Shown piece by piece: positions 4,654 to 6,616 of a stretch of DNA of 6,616 nucleotides. The DNA comes from CAZGOM01 sp964527265 (GTDB lineage Bacteria; Planctomycetota; Phycisphaerae; Phycisphaerales; Phycisphaeraceae). Location of the stretch: positions 1-6,616 of the forward strand of contig CAZGOM010000260.1 of NCBI GenBank assembly GCA_964527265.1, read 5' to 3'. The notes beneath the pieces are model-generated. The model was not told where the DNA came from. It saw only the letters and a list, made by a program, of their open reading frames with translations, and searched no databases. A program made the position numbers and the translations under genes. Each line of letters opens with the position of its first letter. The first letter of the stretch is position 1.

Positions 4654-6616
4654 TTTCTTCCCGCCAGTTCCGCCTTGATCTTGTCCCGCTGACGCCGCAA
4701 AAGCCACGGCTTAATGTAAAACGCCCAGGGAATCCCCAGCGCAATCAGGCACGCTCCCACAAAAATCACCCGGATCGCCACGTTATTGCTGATCCCAAGC
4801 ACTGAATACCGCTGCTGGTTGGTGAACAGCCCAAGCTCATTCTTCGCCCTGATGTTAGGCGCTGTCTTGTCCCCCGGGTCCCAGCCCGTCTGGCTCACCT
4901 TCAGCGTCCCCATCTTCATCCACTGCCCAAAAGTCACCCCAGACCCATACTGCGAATACGTCTTCTGAAAGTCCCCATAGGGCGTGCTGGCGATGTAAGG
5001 ATTGTTCAGCCGCGTCTCCCCGCTGAAGGGCTCGTCAATCGGCTTCCCATTCAAATTGATCGGCGTAAACGTCACCTTCGAAACATAATCCTTGGGAATG
5101 TCCGACCCCGGATACGCCTGCATCTCAAAGCTGTCCAGCTTCATCGAGAACGGCAATGGATACGACCGGCGGCTGAAGATCACCCCCACCCGCCCCACGC
5201 CCGGCAACTCGATCCACTCCGGCCGGTTCATCCCCGCCGCCAGATCCACCTCCGGATAACGCATACTCGCCAGCCAGATTGTCTTTTGATACGACTTCTG
5301 CGTCGCCGGGTCGCTTATCTTGAAGGTGACCGGCACCAGCGCGTGCAGCAGCGTCCCCTCTTCTTTGGGAATCCGGTGCGTCTTGGGCGTCACCACCGGC
5401 TGCCCCGCCTCCACCGCGTGCTGCAGCGTCTTAACCACATGCAGCCAGCGATCCTGCCCCTGTACGCTCCCAATGGGGAAAGACAGCTTCTCCGGCTTCG
5501 CCTGGAACGGCTTCAAGTCCGGCAGGCGCACATTCAACTCCATGTCCGATAAATCCGCATTCTGTGAAATCAACCGGAACTGCGCCTTGGTCGCATCCAG
5601 ATACTGCAGCCGGATCGCCGGATTGGGCGCCACGCGCTTGCCCATCGGCCCCACCGTCGGGTCATTGGGCGCGGGGATAAAGTCCTGTGTCCGTTCCGGA
5701 TACCGGTGCATCGCGATGCGGCGGTATTCTTGCGCCCCGTCCTTGATCACCACCTGCGCCCGCGTATCCGTCGCCCCTTGATACCCCGGCGTCGCGAACG
5801 GCATGCCATAGTCCCCCAGCTTCTCAATCTCAATCGTATACCCCGTGTCCCCCACCTTGATCGTCTCCCCCTCCCGCACGCTGTACACCTGATAGAAATT
5901 CTTTGACGGAATCTCCACCACCAACCCATGCGCCCCTCGGAACTCCTGCATCCAATCCTTCTGATACTGCGGGATCGGCTTATACAAAAACTCCACCGCC
6001 CACCCCGGCCCCTCCATCACCCGCTTCGACGGCACGCTTGAAATCAGCGCCACCATCTCCTGAATATTCACCTCCGTCTTGTCCCCCGGCGCAATGATCA
6101 CCGCAGGATTGGGCGTCTCCGGCACCGGTTCCCCACGCTTCACCGCGTCCACCCACGTCGATTCCAACTGCCCATACGCCACAAACCCATCAATCGACGC
6201 CTCCACATTCGGCCCCAGCGCCGCCGCCACGCCCGGCGCATCGCTGATCGGAATGTAAAGACCACCCTTGCCAAACTCATAATCGTTGTAGCGCGGCAAT
6301 GTCGGCAGATCCACCATCACCCGCTGCGAAGGCGTCAAAAAATACAGCGCCGGACGCGTCGCATCATAAAACCGGTTCACCTGCGAACCCGGCCGGATGT
6401 CCTGACGCCACACGATCGTGTCCCCCTCCAGCTTGTTGGCGTTATAAAAAATGCTCCCCAGCCCCACCATCACGATCCCCAGATGCACCGTCAGCACGCC
6501 GATGTTCACGAACTTGAACTCGATCCGCCGGATCGTCGCCCAGATCATGTTCATCACAAAAAGGCTCAAAATCACCTTCAGCGGCCACCAGCCGTAAAAC
6601 TCCTGCTCCGTCATCT
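4650..6616 (-). CDS. resB: ResB/CcsB-like cytochrome c maturation protein (System II), 5' end cut off
   Basis: Partner of CcsA in System II: together they carry haem across the membrane and attach it to apocytochromes c on the outer face. The visible part is 654 residues from the ATG at 6614. Membrane segments are near 10-28 and 38-57; the second holds His44 (LTVHLGIVMVGLG), matching the membrane histidine of the ResB half of fused CcsBA. A long extracytoplasmic domain (about 58-608) ends with ResB-like elements: SYPLPFSMKLDSFE (484-497), DYVSKV (509-514) and RLNNPY (535-540) before YGDFQKTYSQYG (546-557). A last membrane segment (about 611-633) and a basic cytosolic tail close it. ResB proteins normally have one more membrane segment before the first seen here, and the frame is still open at the window edge. 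The true start is therefore probably outside. The gene precedes ccsA by 64 bases in one operon. Valine codons are mostly GTG, the reverse of rsmB. Confidence 0.88.
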   Translation of the reverse strand, partial: MTEQEFYGWWPLKVILSLFVMNMIWATIRRIEFKFVNIGVLTVHLGIVMVGLGSIFYNANKLEGDTIVWRQDIRPGSQVNRFYDATRPALYFLTPSQRVMVDLPTLPRYNDYEFGKGGLYIPISDAPGVAAALGPNVEASIDGFVAYGQLESTWVDAVKRGEPVPETPNPAVIIAPGDKTEVNIQEMVALISSVPSKRVMEGPGWAVEFLYKPIPQYQKDWMQEFRGAHGLVVEIPSKNFYQVYSVREGETIKVGDTGYTIEIEKLGDYGMPFATPGYQGATDTRAQVVIKDGAQEYRRIAMHRYPERTQDFIPAPNDPTVGPMGKRVAPNPAIRLQYLDATKAQFRLISQNADLSDMELNVRLPDLKPFQAKPEKLSFPIGSVQGQDRWLHVVKTLQHAVEAGQPVVTPKTHRIPKEEGTLLHALVPVTFKISDPATQKSYQKTIWLASMRYPEVDLAAGMNRPEWIELPGVGRVGVIFSRRSYPLPFSMKLDSFEMQAYPGSDIPKDYVSKVTFTPINLNGKPIDEPFSGETRLNNPYIASTPYGDFQKTYSQYGSGVTFGQWMKMGTLKVSQTGWDPGDKTAPNIRAKNELGLFTNQQRYSVLGISNNVAIRVIFVGACLIALGIPWAFYIKPWLLRRQRDKIKAELAGRK

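Overview
The window looks like a chromosomal stretch from a GC-rich, diderm-type bacterium, most likely a planctomycete (possibly class Phycisphaerae). This is inferred from a split System II cytochrome c maturation pair whose CcsA carries a large extracytoplasmic domain, a small DUF2934 protein, poor use of Shine-Dalgarno sites, and a very strong strand composition skew. No taxonomic marker such as an rRNA gene is present, so the assignment is tentative.

Layout, left to right. Bases 1-122 are the 3' end of a plus-strand response-regulator receiver domain. A 429-base gene-free stretch follows (123-551). It holds one copy of a 50-base palindromic repeat and, directly before the next start codon, a six-copy heptanucleotide tandem repeat. 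Bases 552-1895 (+) encode an RsmB-type rRNA cytosine-C5 methyltransferase with a NusB-like N-terminal domain. The spacer 1896-2090 lies between convergent genes. It contains the second copy of the 50-base repeat, a GC-rich hairpin and a tight G-quadruplex motif on the minus strand. Bases 2091-2345 (-) encode a small DUF2934 protein with the clearest Shine-Dalgarno site in the window. Bases 2346-2677 are an AT-rich island (about 40 % GC over 2401-2640) with several palindromes and a possible decayed reading frame.

The right half is one minus-strand operon. A ResB/CcsB-like protein (4650 to beyond 6616, 5' end cut by the window) is followed after a short spacer by CcsA/ResC (2678-4585). Together they form the System II haem export and cytochrome c haem-attachment machinery. 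CcsA carries the tryptophan-rich WWD haem motif and three of the histidines expected for haem; the fourth is in the second visible membrane segment of the ResB protein.

The plus strand is pyrimidine/C-rich over nearly the whole window regardless of gene direction. As a result the plus-strand genes use C-ending codons and the minus-strand operon uses G-ending codons. I see no CRISPR array, tRNA, rRNA, transposase or phage gene, and no wholly new system. The less explained signals are the covarying 50-base repeat, the heptamer arrays in the spacers, the hairpin/G4 cluster between convergent genes, and the AT-rich island.
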